Shown here one piece after another: positions 1 to 8,085 of a DNA stretch of 64,000 nucleotides. How positions within the stretch are numbered: position 1 is the first letter of the stretch; each line of letters opens with the position of its first letter. The notes beneath the pieces are model-generated. The model had not been told where the DNA came from, searched no databases, and was given only the letters and a program-made list of their open reading frames with translations. The position numbers and the translations under genes were made by a program. This DNA comes from Brevibacterium sp. S22 (lineage in GTDB: Bacteria > Actinomycetota > Actinomycetes > Actinomycetales > Brevibacteriaceae). The stretch is taken from contig NZ_RHFG01000001.1 in the NCBI RefSeq assembly GCF_004745485.1, forward strand, positions 1 through 64,000, written 5' to 3'.

Positions 1-149
1 GCCTTCTCTACGGGACGGGATTCAGTGTCGAAGATGGCAACGGGATCCAGAAGGGTTGGGGCGGCAGATCCCGGTGAGGACCAGTGCCGACACGCCCTGC
101 CCATACACACAATTTGGCCTATAACCCGGTTTCTTCCCTACAAATGACT
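1..149. other. left-edge stretch without a supported gene
   Basis: No reading frame with a ribosome binding site or recognisable protein similarity is visible in this short edge segment. It lies beyond the terminator hairpin of the leftward tRNA-Gly gene and may be intergenic or the tail of something outside the window. Confidence 0.4.
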
Positions 150-177
150 GTGTCGCCGCTGTGACCAGCGGCGACAC
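150..177 (-). terminator. terminator hairpin after tRNA-Gly
   Basis: A perfect 12-bp stem (GTGTCGCCGCTG with its complement) encloses a 4-nt loop directly 3' of the leftward tRNA-Gly gene. In the minus direction the stem is followed by a weakly T-rich stretch, so it fits an intrinsic terminator with a poor U-tract. Confidence 0.6.
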
Positions 178-182
178 GGTGG

Positions 183-253
183 AGGGGATGACGGGAATCG
201 AACCCGCACCATCAGTTTGGAAGACTGAGGCTCTACCATTGAGCTACATCCCC
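183..253 (-). tRNA. tRNA-Gly (anticodon TCC)
   Basis: On the minus strand the sequence folds as a cloverleaf. The 7-bp acceptor stem is GGGGATG with CATCCCC, the D-arm contains AGCTCAATGGTAGAGC, the anticodon loop carries TCC flanked by CTT and AAAC, and the T-arm has GGTTCGATTCC. The discriminator base is T. The two bases that follow are CC, but the next base does not complete an encoded CCA. Confidence 0.95.
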
Positions 254-267
254 GTGTTGCGTGTTCG

Positions 268-297
268 ACTATAGTCGAGAACTTCCGCGACCGCCAA
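268..297 (-). promoter_or_regulatory. promoter of tRNA-Gly
   Basis: On the minus strand TTGGCG (-35) and TATAGT (-10) are separated by 18 bp, and the predicted start lies about 8 nt before the mature tRNA 5' end. It is a good match to a housekeeping sigma-70-type promoter, as expected for a stable RNA gene. Confidence 0.6.
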
Positions 298-417
298 ATC
301 GAGATTCGGTGACGCGCGTCACCCTCCCGGCCTCGGTGTGAGGTGTATCGCATTACCGATTTCGCTCGCCCCCAGGGTGCATCCGGCGACCCGGCTGTGG
401 TTAGATAGGAGCCGTCG

Positions 418-491
418 CGGGATGTGGCGCAGCTTGGTAGCGCATCTGTTTTGGGAACAGAGGGTCGCAGGTTCAAATCCTGTCATCCCGA
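418..491 (+). tRNA. tRNA-Pro (anticodon TGG)
   Basis: Cloverleaf with acceptor stem CGGGATG/CATCCCG, anticodon stem TCTGT/ACAGA around the loop TTTGGGA (anticodon TGG), T-arm GGTTCAAATCC and discriminator A. CCA is not encoded. It points away from the neighbouring tRNA-Gly gene and is followed at once by a strong terminator. Confidence 0.95.
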
Positions 492-498
492 CAGGCTC

Positions 499-533
499 AA
501 GCCGCTCGGACCATATGGTCCGAGCGGCTTTTT
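499..533 (+). terminator. intrinsic terminator of tRNA-Pro
   Basis: A long perfect palindrome centred on CCATATGG, with arms of 16 nt ending in GCCGCTCGG and its complement, is followed by a run of five T. This is one of the clearest Rho-independent terminators in the window. It may also stop the convergent alcohol dehydrogenase gene. Confidence 0.85.
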
Positions 534-571
534 CAATCCGACGCAGGATGGGCCGATATCCGAGCTGCGAC

Positions 572-1684
572 TCAGACCTCGAAGTCGATGACCTGCCGGA
601 CGACCGTTCCGTCGGAGAGCGCGTCGAAGGCCGAGTTGAGATCGCTCAGCGCGATCGTGTCGGAGATCAGCTCGTCGACCGGCAGTCTGCCCTCCCTCCA
701 CAGGTCCGCGTAGACAGGGATATCTCGGCTCGGCACTGCCGAACCGAGATAGGACCCGATGACCGTGCGGGCCTCGGCCGTCAACGTCACAGGAGTGATG
801 TGGGCCTGGGCGTCCGGGGCGGGCAGCCCGACGGTCACGGTCGTCCCGCCGACGGCTGTGGCGCCGAATGCGGTTTCGAACGCGCGCGGATGGCCGACAC
901 ATTCGATGACGATCGGTGCACGGCGGTCCCCGAGCTGTTCGGGAGTGAAGACCTCGACGGCCCCGAGTTCCTGCGCCCGCACGAGCTTGTCGGGATTCGC
1001 GTCGACGCCGATGACGCCGGCGGTCTCGATCGACAAGGCTGTGATGAGCGCGGCCATACCGACGCCGCCGAGGCCGACGATCATCACTTCGTCGTCCGGA
1101 CCGGGCTGTCCGGCGTTGAGCACCGCTCCCCCGCCGGTGAGCACGGCGCAGCCGAGCACTGCGGCGATCGAGGCGGGAACATCGTCGTCGACGGGGACCA
1201 CGGATGCGCGGCTGAGCACGGCATGAGTGGCGAACACAGAGGCACCGAGGTGGTGCAGCACCTCGGTGCCGGTGTCGTCGTGGAGACGCACCTTGTGCCC
1301 GTCGAAGGGCAGGGTCCCGGCGCCGTTCGTCGCACTGCCCGGCGTGCAGGGCAGTTTGCCGTCGGTGCGGCAGTTTGCGCATTCCCCGCAACGGGGCAGG
1401 AATACCGTGACGACCTGTTGGCCGATCTCGAGATCATTGACGCCGTCCCCGAGCTTCTCCACCACGCCGGCACCTTCGTGGCCGAGCAGCATCGGCAGCG
1501 GTCGAGGCCGGTTTCCGTCGACGACGGAGAGGTCCGAGTGGCAGACCCCAGCGGCCGTCATCCGGATGAGCACCTCACCGGGACCGGGTTCGTCGAGCTC
1601 GAGGTCCTCAATCGCAATCGGCTGCGACTGAGCGAACGGCCGGGGCCGCTCCATCTCTCGCAGCACTGCCCCTCGGATCCTCAC
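572..1684 (-). CDS. zinc-dependent alcohol dehydrogenase (MDR family)
   Basis: Medium-chain dehydrogenase/reductase of 370 residues that should oxidise an alcohol with NAD(P)+ in the cytosol; the substrate cannot be read from the sequence. Catalytic zinc ligands fit Cys48 and His69-Glu70 in GHEGAG. Cys99, Cys102, Cys105 and Cys113 form the structural-zinc lobe, and GLGGVG in the second half is the Rossmann dinucleotide site. I chose the GTG start because GGGGAG lies about 6 nt upstream and the protein then begins like other family members; the frame stays open further upstream but into rpiB. rpiB ends only a few bases upstream, so the two are probably co-transcribed. Confidence 0.85.
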   Translation of the reverse strand: MRIRGAVLREMERPRPFAQSQPIAIEDLELDEPGPGEVLIRMTAAGVCHSDLSVVDGNRPRPLPMLLGHEGAGVVEKLGDGVNDLEIGQQVVTVFLPRCGECANCRTDGKLPCTPGSATNGAGTLPFDGHKVRLHDDTGTEVLHHLGASVFATHAVLSRASVVPVDDDVPASIAAVLGCAVLTGGGAVLNAGQPGPDDEVMIVGLGGVGMAALITALSIETAGVIGVDANPDKLVRAQELGAVEVFTPEQLGDRRAPIVIECVGHPRAFETAFGATAVGGTTVTVGLPAPDAQAHITPVTLTAEARTVIGSYLGSAVPSRDIPVYADLWREGRLPVDELISDTIALSDLNSAFDALSDGTVVRQVIDFEV

Positions 1685-1697
1685 AGTGTTCTCCCCC

Positions 1698-2171
1698 TCA
1701 CAGAGCCTGCGGGCCCTGATCCTCGTAGTCGCCCATGATCGTGATGCGCCGTTCGTGGCGCTCATCGCCGGAGAACGGTTCGGCCAGGAAGGCGTCGACG
1801 ATGGCGATCGCCTCGTCTTCGGGGTGCTGGCGAGCTCCGACCGCGACGATCTGGGCGTTGTTGTGCTGCCGGGCGAGCTTCGAGATCTCCGGGTTCCAGG
1901 CCAGTGCGGTACGCGCACCCTTGACCAGGTTCGCCGCCATCTGCTCCCCGTTGCCTGATCCGCCGATCACGACTCCGAGAGCGTCGATGCCGGCGGCGCG
2001 GTCATCGACGACGGCCTGAGCAGCCGCGATGCAGAACGCCGGGTAGTCGTCGAGTGCGTCGTATTCGAGTGCGCCGTGATCGATGACCTCGTGTCCCGCC
2101 TCGACGAGGTGGGTTTTGAGGATCTCTTTGAATTCGAATCCGGCATGGTCGGTGCCGAGGTGAACCTTCAT
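1698..2171 (-). CDS. rpiB: ribose-5-phosphate isomerase B
   Basis: RpiB/LacAB-family isomerase of 157 residues interconverting ribose 5-phosphate and ribulose 5-phosphate in the pentose phosphate pathway. The N-terminus has the family start MKVHLGTDHAGFEFK, and VIGGSGNGEQMAANLVKG holds the phosphate- and substrate-binding loop. The loop carries GSGNG, as in actinobacterial RpiB, without the catalytic-loop Cys of the E. coli enzyme. Length is normal. It is transcribed leftward between the frameshifted FrnE-like gene and the alcohol dehydrogenase. Confidence 0.92.
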   Translation of the reverse strand: MKVHLGTDHAGFEFKEILKTHLVEAGHEVIDHGALEYDALDDYPAFCIAAAQAVVDDRAAGIDALGVVIGGSGNGEQMAANLVKGARTALAWNPEISKLARQHNNAQIVAVGARQHPEDEAIAIVDAFLAEPFSGDERHERRITIMGDYEDQGPQAL

Positions 2172-2244
2172 ATGTCTGCCTTTCGCTGATCCTCAGCGGA
2201 TCATTCTGGTGCTGAATGCCGTATGCATGGGTGCGGGGCCGATC

Positions 2245-2851
2245 TCAGTCGAAGTTCGGGTCCTGGTCGCGGGTGCGCTTGAGTTCGAAGAATCCCGGCG
2301 TCGAGGCGACCGCGAGGACTCCGTCGAAGAGTCGTCCTGCGTCCTCCCCCTTCGGAGCAGGCGTGACGACAGGGCCGAAGAACGCGGTTCCCGCGACCCG
2401 GCAGATCGGGGTGCCGACGTCGTCGCCGACCAGTGCCAGGGCTTCGTCGTGGGAGGCCTGGAGCTGCGCGTCATAGTCCTCGGTCTCGCCGTACTTCATG
2501 AGGTCTGCGGGCAGCTCGAGCTCGGCGAGTGCCTCTGACACGGCCTTGTCGAAGTCCTTCTCCCCGCCAGGGTGGATACGGGTGCCGATCGCGGTGTATA
2601 GCGGTTCGGCGATCTCGTCACCGTGTTCTGCGATCGCGGCGGTGACGACGCGCATGGGGGGCCAGAGCCCGATTCATCAGTGCGCGGTAGTCCTCGGGAA
2701 TGTCCTTGTCGCGGTTGAGGAAGTTCAGGCTCATCGGGTGGAACTTCACGTCGACGTCTCGGACCTTCGCCACTTCGAGTCCCCAGCGTGAGGTCATCCA
2801 CGCCCATGGGCAGGCCGTATCGAACCACAGGTCGAGTGTTTCTCTGCTCAC
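2245..2851 (-). pseudogene. frameshifted FrnE/DsbA-like oxidoreductase (Rv2466c-like)
   Basis: Thioredoxin-fold protein of the DsbA/FrnE group. The closest family I recognise is the mycothiol-dependent reductase Rv2466c of M. tuberculosis, about 207 residues. The N-terminal part starts at GTG 2851 behind GAGGAG and carries the active-site motif CPWAW at residues 14-18. After LNRDKD...ALAP the frame slips, and the rest of the family (from MRVVTAAIAEHGDE to FFELKRTRDQDPNFD) continues in another frame from 2655 to 2245. The break coincides with six C residues (plus-strand G6 at 2656-2661); removing one base restores a 201-residue protein. It is therefore either a recent inactivation, a phase-variable tract or a sequencing error. 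The usual second Cys of CPWC is Ala here. Confidence 0.8.
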
Positions 2852-2896
2852 TGTCTCTCCTCTTTCATTCGCTTGCGGGTCCCGGGTCAGGCACCC

Positions 2897-2968
2897 ATCA
2901 TGTCGGTGCTCAATCTACCTATCGTGTCGGTGCTCAATCTACCTATCGTGTCGGTGCTCAATCTATCA
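2897..2968. repeat. three tandem 24-bp direct repeats
   Basis: Three consecutive units of exactly 24 bp share the core GTCGGTGCTCAATCTA. Unit 1 begins ATCATG, units 2 and 3 begin ATCGTG, and the third diverges in its last three bases (TCA for CCT). The array lies between the divergent FrnE-like gene (start 2851) and pepN (start 3093), where promoters for both must sit. The period is a multiple of both three and about 2.3 helical turns. No open frame with a start signal spans it convincingly. Confidence 0.9.
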
Positions 2969-3092
2969 AGACCCATCGACTCCGGGGACAGCGGTCGAAT
3001 CGCGATCAGTGCCGTCGGCATCGGGCCAGGAGCGCATGTCCATGAAAGAATGACCGAGTACACCCGGTCCCCGAAGCGAAGGTCACCTCACT

Positions 3093-5771
3093 GTGCCGCA
3101 ACACAACCTCACCCGCGACGAAGCACGCGAACGTTCCGCCGTCGTGGACGTCTCGAGCTACGAGCACACCCTGATCCTCACGGGAGAGGGAGAGAGTTTC
3201 CGCGTCCGTTCACGTATCCGCTTCACTGCAGATCCGGATTCGACGACATTCATCGACGCCATCACCGCCAGTGTCGAGCGCGTCCGCCTCAACGGCACCG
3301 ACCTCGATCTCGCCGAGGTGGTCGCACCGGCCCGCATCACCCTTCCCGGACTCGCCGCTGAGAACGAGCTCATCGTCGATGCCCATTTCTCCTATATGAA
3401 TACCGGTGAGGGCCTGCACCGTTTCGTCGACCCGATCGATGACGAGGTCTACCTCTATTCCCAGTTCGAGGTCCCCGACGCCCGCCGTGTCTTCCCCGTC
3501 TTCGAACAGCCCGATATCAAGTCTCCGTACTCCTTCACCGTCGTCGCCCCGGAGAAGTGGACCGTCGTGTCCAATTCCCCCACTCCGACGCCGAGCGATC
3601 CGAAAGAGACCTTCGCCGAACTCGAGGAGACTCCGCGGACCGGCATGGCAGTGTGGCAGTTCGCCCCCACCACACCGATCTCGTCCTATATCACCGCGAT
3701 CATCGCGGGACCCTATGAATCCGTGCATTCGCAGCTGACCTCCTCCGACGGGTCGATCGTGCCTCTGGGTCTGTACTGCCGTGCCTCACTGCTCGAACAC
3801 CTCGATGCCGAGAAGCTGTTCCGGATCACGAAAGCCGGTTTCGAGTTCTTCGAACGCGAATTCGATGTCGCCTACCCGTTCGAGAAGTACGATCAGCTCT
3901 TCGTCCCTGAATTCAATGCCGGGGCGATGGAGAACGCCGGAGCAGTGACGATCCTCGAGAACTATGTGTTCCGCTCCCGTCCCACCGAGGCTCTGGTCGA
4001 ACGCCGGACGGTGACGATCCTCCACGAACTGGCTCATATGTGGTTCGGCGATCTCGTGACCATGCGCTGGTGGAACGATCTGTGGCTCAACGAGTCCTTC
4101 GCCGAGTTCATGTCCACACTCGCCACAGCCGAGGCCACCGAGTTCGCCGATGCGTGGACGACCTTCGCCACGATCGAGAAGTCCTGGGCCTACCGCCAAG
4201 ATCAGCTGCCGAGCACGCACCCGATCGTCGCCCCGATCGAGGACCTCGCCGATGTCGAGGTCAACTTCGACGGGATCACCTACGCCAAGGGTGCCTCGGT
4301 GCTCAAACAGCTCGTCGCCTGGGTCGGCCGCGACGAATTCTTCTCCGGTCTCAAGAGCTACTTCGACAGACATGCGTGGTCGAACACCGAACTCTCCGAT
4401 CTCCTCACCGAGCTCGAGGCCACCTCGGGACGGGATCTTGAGCGCTGGTCGCAACTGTGGCTCGAAGAATCCGGCGTCAACCTCCTCGAAGCCGCTGTCA
4501 CCACCGAGGACGACGAAGGAGCGACAGCTGCGACTCAGACGTCAGATCGGACGATCTCGAACCTGCGGGTGACACAGAAGCCCTGGTCGCTTCCGGGACA
4601 GCCCACTCCGTCGCTGCGCCCTCACCGCCTGGCCATCGGCTTCTATTCGGATAACAGGCAGGGGCGTCTGGAACGCACCCATTCGTTCCCCCTCGACCTC
4701 GATGGCGAATTCGCTGAGGTCACCGAAGCCCGGGGTCTGCCCCTGCCCGATGTCATCGTCGTCAATGACGCCGACCTCAGCTATGCGAAGGTCCGCTTCG
4801 ACGCCCGCAGCATGGACACGGCGGCACACAGGCTGGGCGACTTCGACGATTCGCTCACCCAGCTGCTCGTGCTGGCCACATTGTGGGATGAGGTCCGTGA
4901 CGGTGAACGACCCGTCCACGACTACATCAACACTGTGCTCACCCACTTGCGAGCCATCACCCACTCCTCCGGACTGCTCACACAGATGCGTCAGCTCGAC
5001 ACCGCGGTCGCGTCCTACCTGCCTCCGCAGGAGCGGGAGACGATGCACGCCGAGGTGGCCGACCGTTTCATCGACCTGCTCGAGAACACCGAGGAAGGCA
5101 CAGATCAGGCCTTCCAATTCGTGCGCGGTTTCGTCCGTAATGCGACCACAGCCGTGCAGCTGGACCGGCTGAAGACCTGGCTGCGGCCCGAGACGGAACA
5201 CGTCTACGGGATCGCCCTGGACACCGATCTCACGTGGGAGATCATCATCGGACTGTGTTCGAACGATGCCGTCGACGATGCCACCGTGGCGGAGATGACC
5301 CGGAAGGATCCCAGCGCCACCGGCGTCCGCCACGCCGCGACCGCACGTGCCTCCAGGCCCACCTCGGCGGCGAAGTCGCAGACCTTCACCCGCATCGTCG
5401 ACGATGCAGACCTGCCGAACTCCGAGCTCGGGGCGCTCGCGCTGGGCTTCGGAACCGGGCTGCAGACTGCCGCCGGGGAGATCATCAGCGCCGAAGCACC
5501 GCTGACGTCATTCGCCGACGAGTACTTCGCTCGAGTGGCTGGATGGTGGGAGACCCGCACCCTGGAAATGGCACAGACGATGACTCTGCGGCTGTATCCA
5601 CCGGTGAGTTCTGCCACAGTCGAGGCCACCCGGCAGTGGCTGACCGATCATCCCGCGGCGCCGAAAGGCCTGGTGCGGCTGATGCGAGAGAACCTCGCCG
5701 ATGCTGATCGCGGTCTGCAGGTTCAGCGTATGTCCAGCGCTTCCAAGGGATCATTGAACCTCGGCGGCTAG
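3093..5771 (+). CDS. pepN: aminopeptidase N (M1 family)
   Basis: Cytosolic zinc aminopeptidase of 892 residues that removes N-terminal residues from peptides. The exopeptidase motif GAMEN is at about residues 277-281. The gluzincin signature HELAH at about 311-315 is followed by an 18-residue spacer and the third zinc ligand Glu in NESF (about 334). The C-terminal half carries the ERAP1-like helical domain. The length matches actinobacterial PepN. Initiation is at GTG 3093 with only a weak AAGG upstream. The next gene, an MscS channel, starts 12 nt after the stop, so pepN, the channel and glbO look like one transcript. Confidence 0.93.
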   Translation: MPQHNLTRDEARERSAVVDVSSYEHTLILTGEGESFRVRSRIRFTADPDSTTFIDAITASVERVRLNGTDLDLAEVVAPARITLPGLAAENELIVDAHFSYMNTGEGLHRFVDPIDDEVYLYSQFEVPDARRVFPVFEQPDIKSPYSFTVVAPEKWTVVSNSPTPTPSDPKETFAELEETPRTGMAVWQFAPTTPISSYITAIIAGPYESVHSQLTSSDGSIVPLGLYCRASLLEHLDAEKLFRITKAGFEFFEREFDVAYPFEKYDQLFVPEFNAGAMENAGAVTILENYVFRSRPTEALVERRTVTILHELAHMWFGDLVTMRWWNDLWLNESFAEFMSTLATAEATEFADAWTTFATIEKSWAYRQDQLPSTHPIVAPIEDLADVEVNFDGITYAKGASVLKQLVAWVGRDEFFSGLKSYFDRHAWSNTELSDLLTELEATSGRDLERWSQLWLEESGVNLLEAAVTTEDDEGATAATQTSDRTISNLRVTQKPWSLPGQPTPSLRPHRLAIGFYSDNRQGRLERTHSFPLDLDGEFAEVTEARGLPLPDVIVVNDADLSYAKVRFDARSMDTAAHRLGDFDDSLTQLLVLATLWDEVRDGERPVHDYINTVLTHLRAITHSSGLLTQMRQLDTAVASYLPPQERETMHAEVADRFIDLLENTEEGTDQAFQFVRGFVRNATTAVQLDRLKTWLRPETEHVYGIALDTDLTWEIIIGLCSNDAVDDATVAEMTRKDPSATGVRHAATARASRPTSAAKSQTFTRIVDDADLPNSELGALALGFGTGLQTAAGEIISAEAPLTSFADEYFARVAGWWETRTLEMAQTMTLRLYPPVSSATVEATRQWLTDHPAAPKGLVRLMRENLADADRGLQVQRMSSASKGSLNLGG

Positions 5772-5783
5772 TCTCGGGACATC

Positions 5784-6872
5784 ATGACTTCTGACGCTAT
5801 GGAATCCACTGTCCAGGCCGCAAGTGACTTCGATTGGTCGTTCCTCCTCGGCGCTCCGCTGCAGATCACGGTCATCGTCATCATGGCCTTCGTCGTCAAC
5901 CTCATCGTGCGGTACTTCATCCGCCGCTTCACAACCGCGGTCGCCAAAGGCACCGTCGGCAGTGAGAAGGCGGAAGGCGCCGGTCTGGCGAAGTTCTCCG
6001 CCACAGCGCTGGAGGCCCAGCGGACCGGAGTCGATCAGCAGACGATCAAGGAGCGCCGTGCCCAGAGGGCGAAGACGGTGGGCCGGATGCTGTCATCGGT
6101 GACGACGATCCTCATCAGCGTGATCGCCGCGCTCATGATCCTCGACGCTCTGAACTTCAATATCGCCCCGATCCTCGCCTCGGCGGGAATCGCCGGTGTT
6201 GCCATCGCCTTCGGTGCTCAAGAGCTCGTCCGCGACTACCTGTCGGGATTCTTCATCGTCATCGAAGACCAGTACGGAATCGGTGACACCGTCGACCTCG
6301 GCGAGGCCGTCGGCGAAGTCGAGGACGTCGGCCTGCGCCGCACCCAGGTCCGTGACCTCACCGGCACCCTGTGGCACGTGCGCAACGGTGAGATCCTGCG
6401 CGTGGGCAACCTGTCCCAGGGTTGGGCGCGTGCCGTCCTCGACATCCCCATCGACTACCGGACCTCAATGGATGAGTACCGTGAGATGACTGCGGACATC
6501 ACGCGCACTCTGCGGAAGGACCCCGAGCTCTCCAGTGCGATGCTCGAAGATCCGGAGATCGCCGGCGTCCAGTCGCTGTCGGGCTCCCACAGAGTCATCC
6601 GCACGATGGTCAAGACCAAACCGAACCTGCAGTGGATGGTCGAACGTGCTTTCCGCGCCGAACTGATGACCCAGCTGGCCAAGCACGGCGGGCAGATCGG
6701 TATGGTGCAGGAGACGGTTCTGCGCACTCTTCCCACCAAGGAGGCGGCGGTTGCCCCCGCGGCGGCCGCAGACTCCGAGAACCCCTCGCCACTGCCCGGT
6801 GACCAGGAGATCCGCAGCACCGCGCAGGAAGACTCCCCCAGTGAAGGAACGACCGATGACGCAGACAGCTGA
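5784..6872 (+). CDS. mechanosensitive ion channel, MscS family
   Basis: Protein of 362 residues expected in the cytoplasmic membrane, releasing solutes on hypo-osmotic shock. Three hydrophobic segments are visible: about residues 25-50, 108-127, and the pore-lining Ala/Gly-rich helix PILASAGIAGVAIAFGAQEL. These are followed by the beta-domain FFIVIEDQYGIGDTVDL and an alpha/beta cytoplasmic domain. The last 45 residues are a Pro/Glu/Ser/Asp-rich tail without similarity I recognise. The stop overlaps the start of glbO by 17 nt. Confidence 0.88.
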   Translation: MTSDAMESTVQAASDFDWSFLLGAPLQITVIVIMAFVVNLIVRYFIRRFTTAVAKGTVGSEKAEGAGLAKFSATALEAQRTGVDQQTIKERRAQRAKTVGRMLSSVTTILISVIAALMILDALNFNIAPILASAGIAGVAIAFGAQELVRDYLSGFFIVIEDQYGIGDTVDLGEAVGEVEDVGLRRTQVRDLTGTLWHVRNGEILRVGNLSQGWARAVLDIPIDYRTSMDEYREMTADITRTLRKDPELSSAMLEDPEIAGVQSLSGSHRVIRTMVKTKPNLQWMVERAFRAELMTQLAKHGGQIGMVQETVLRTLPTKEAAVAPAAAADSENPSPLPGDQEIRSTAQEDSPSEGTTDDADS

Positions 6873-7257
6873 CGGCTCCATCTTCGACGCCGTCGGGGGC
6901 CATGACACGTTCACCCGCCTCGTCGACGTCTTCTATCAGCACGTCGACGCGGATGCTCAGCTCATTGCGATGTATCCGGACGGCCATGAGCTGGAGGGGG
7001 CGAAGCACCGTCTGCAGACGTTCCTCGAGCAGTACTTCGGCGGTCCGTCGACTTACCAGGAACAGCGAGGTCATCCGCGTCTGCGCATGCGGCATTTCGA
7101 CTATCCCATCGATTTCGACGCTCGAGATCGCTGGCTGCGCTGCATGCGAGCGGCTCTCGACGAAGTGAACCTGCCGCCGCTGTATGACGAGATGTTCTGG
7201 GACTACTTCCAGCGGGCCGCCACCGCCATGGTGAACACGAATCCGAACATCCGCTGA
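6856..7257 (+). CDS. glbO: group II truncated haemoglobin
   Basis: 133-residue 2-on-2 globin of the GlbO/TrHbO type, a cytosolic haem protein tied to oxygen binding and NO or peroxide handling. Diagnostic features are FDAVGGHDTFTRLVDVFY at the N-terminus, the B/CD region ending YPDGHELEGAKHRLQTFLEQYFGG, the proximal His in LRMRHFDYPI, and Trp in the G helix (RWLRCM). I start at ATG 6856 behind GAAGGAAC; a longer frame runs back into the channel gene but lacks globin similarity. It overlaps the upstream channel gene. Confidence 0.92.
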   Translation: MTQTADGSIFDAVGGHDTFTRLVDVFYQHVDADAQLIAMYPDGHELEGAKHRLQTFLEQYFGGPSTYQEQRGHPRLRMRHFDYPIDFDARDRWLRCMRAALDEVNLPPLYDEMFWDYFQRAATAMVNTNPNIR

Positions 7258-7294
7258 TCACCAGACGCTGATCATCAGGCGCTGACTGCAGCCG

Positions 7295-7333
7295 AGTGTG
7301 CGGCCGCATTCCTCACCGAATGCGGCCGCACTC
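7295..7333. terminator. hairpin between convergent genes
   Basis: Arms of TGCGGCCGCATTC and its complement, extended by GAG/CTC with a 2-nt bulge, surround a short loop. The structure lies between glbO and the convergent gene ending at 7417. There is no clear T-run on either side, so it may act bidirectionally or with Rho. Confidence 0.55.
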
Positions 7334-7416
7334 TGTGCTCTCCGGAGTTTTCGGGTACCTAGAGCTCGCCGACTTCCAGCCGTACCGTCTCCTCTGTTCA
7401 GCCGCGGGCGCGTGTG

Positions 7417-8085
7417 TCAGCCGCGGGCGCGTGTGAGCAGATGACCGCCCGGGGTGACGAGGCGCAGCCAGCCGGAGGACTCCATGATGCTCAGCTGCCG
7501 GTCATCATCGTGTCCGGCAGGCGGGACGAAGCGCAGAGCAGTTGCCGCGAAGGCCAGTCCTCCCGGCATGAGGGTCCCCTGCTCCCCCGCGATCTCCCGT
7601 GACCAGACTCGGGAGCGCAGAGACTTGACCGCATGTCCGCCGGACCCCTCGGGTGCTCCGGTGCTGATCTCAGCGATTCCCGCCGCCGCGCTCTCGTGGA
7701 GTCGCCCCGCTGAGATGGTGTCGTGTTCCAGCCAGCCCCCGCGTGGCGGCGCGATCCCCGTCCACGATACGAGCACGGAGTTCGGAGGCACGGGCAGACT
7801 CGTGCCGTTCTCATCGCGGGCGAAGCGATCGAGGAGATTCGACAAGGGCACCGCCTCGTCGAAGCCGTCGAGTTCGTGATCGTTCAAACGCAGCGTCCGC
7901 ATCGCCAATACCAGCGGCGTCGAGTCGCCCAGACCGTGGGGGAACAGCGGAGCAACGGTCGCGGCGAGGACGTCAGAGGCGACCTGCAGCCGCATCGCTC
8001 CATCGGAGTCCGCGCGGTGGGCCAACGAAGTGAAGGCAGAGAGGTCCCGCATCGCCAGCGGGTCGTTGATGTGCAGAACGGTCAT
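7417..8085 (-). CDS. conserved hypothetical protein (222 aa)
   Basis: I do not recognise a named domain. The predicted soluble protein contains hydrophobic strands (PNSVLVSWTGIAPPRGGW; LAFAATALRFVP), a central Arg/Trp-containing segment and a C-terminal SSGWLRLVTPGGHLL. There is no signal peptide and no membrane segment. Its ATG overlaps the stop of the upstream thioesterase gene as ATGA, so the two are translationally coupled and it may act in the same acyl-CoA-related process; that is inference. The codon use looks typical of the neighbourhood. Confidence 0.75.
   Translation of the reverse strand: MTVLHINDPLAMRDLSAFTSLAHRADSDGAMRLQVASDVLAATVAPLFPHGLGDSTPLVLAMRTLRLNDHELDGFDEAVPLSNLLDRFARDENGTSLPVPPNSVLVSWTGIAPPRGGWLEHDTISAGRLHESAAAGIAEISTGAPEGSGGHAVKSLRSRVWSREIAGEQGTLMPGGLAFAATALRFVPPAGHDDDRQLSIMESSGWLRLVTPGGHLLTRARG

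Noticed and set aside
338-1738. Long plus-strand open frame over the alcohol dehydrogenase region
   Set aside because: It runs through tRNA-Pro and its terminator and is antisense to a clear enzyme gene; the translation is low-information Arg/Asp/Gly-rich sequence typical of high-GC shadows.
2897-2968. Possible CRISPR array
   Set aside because: The units are directly adjacent without unique spacers and no cas gene is present.
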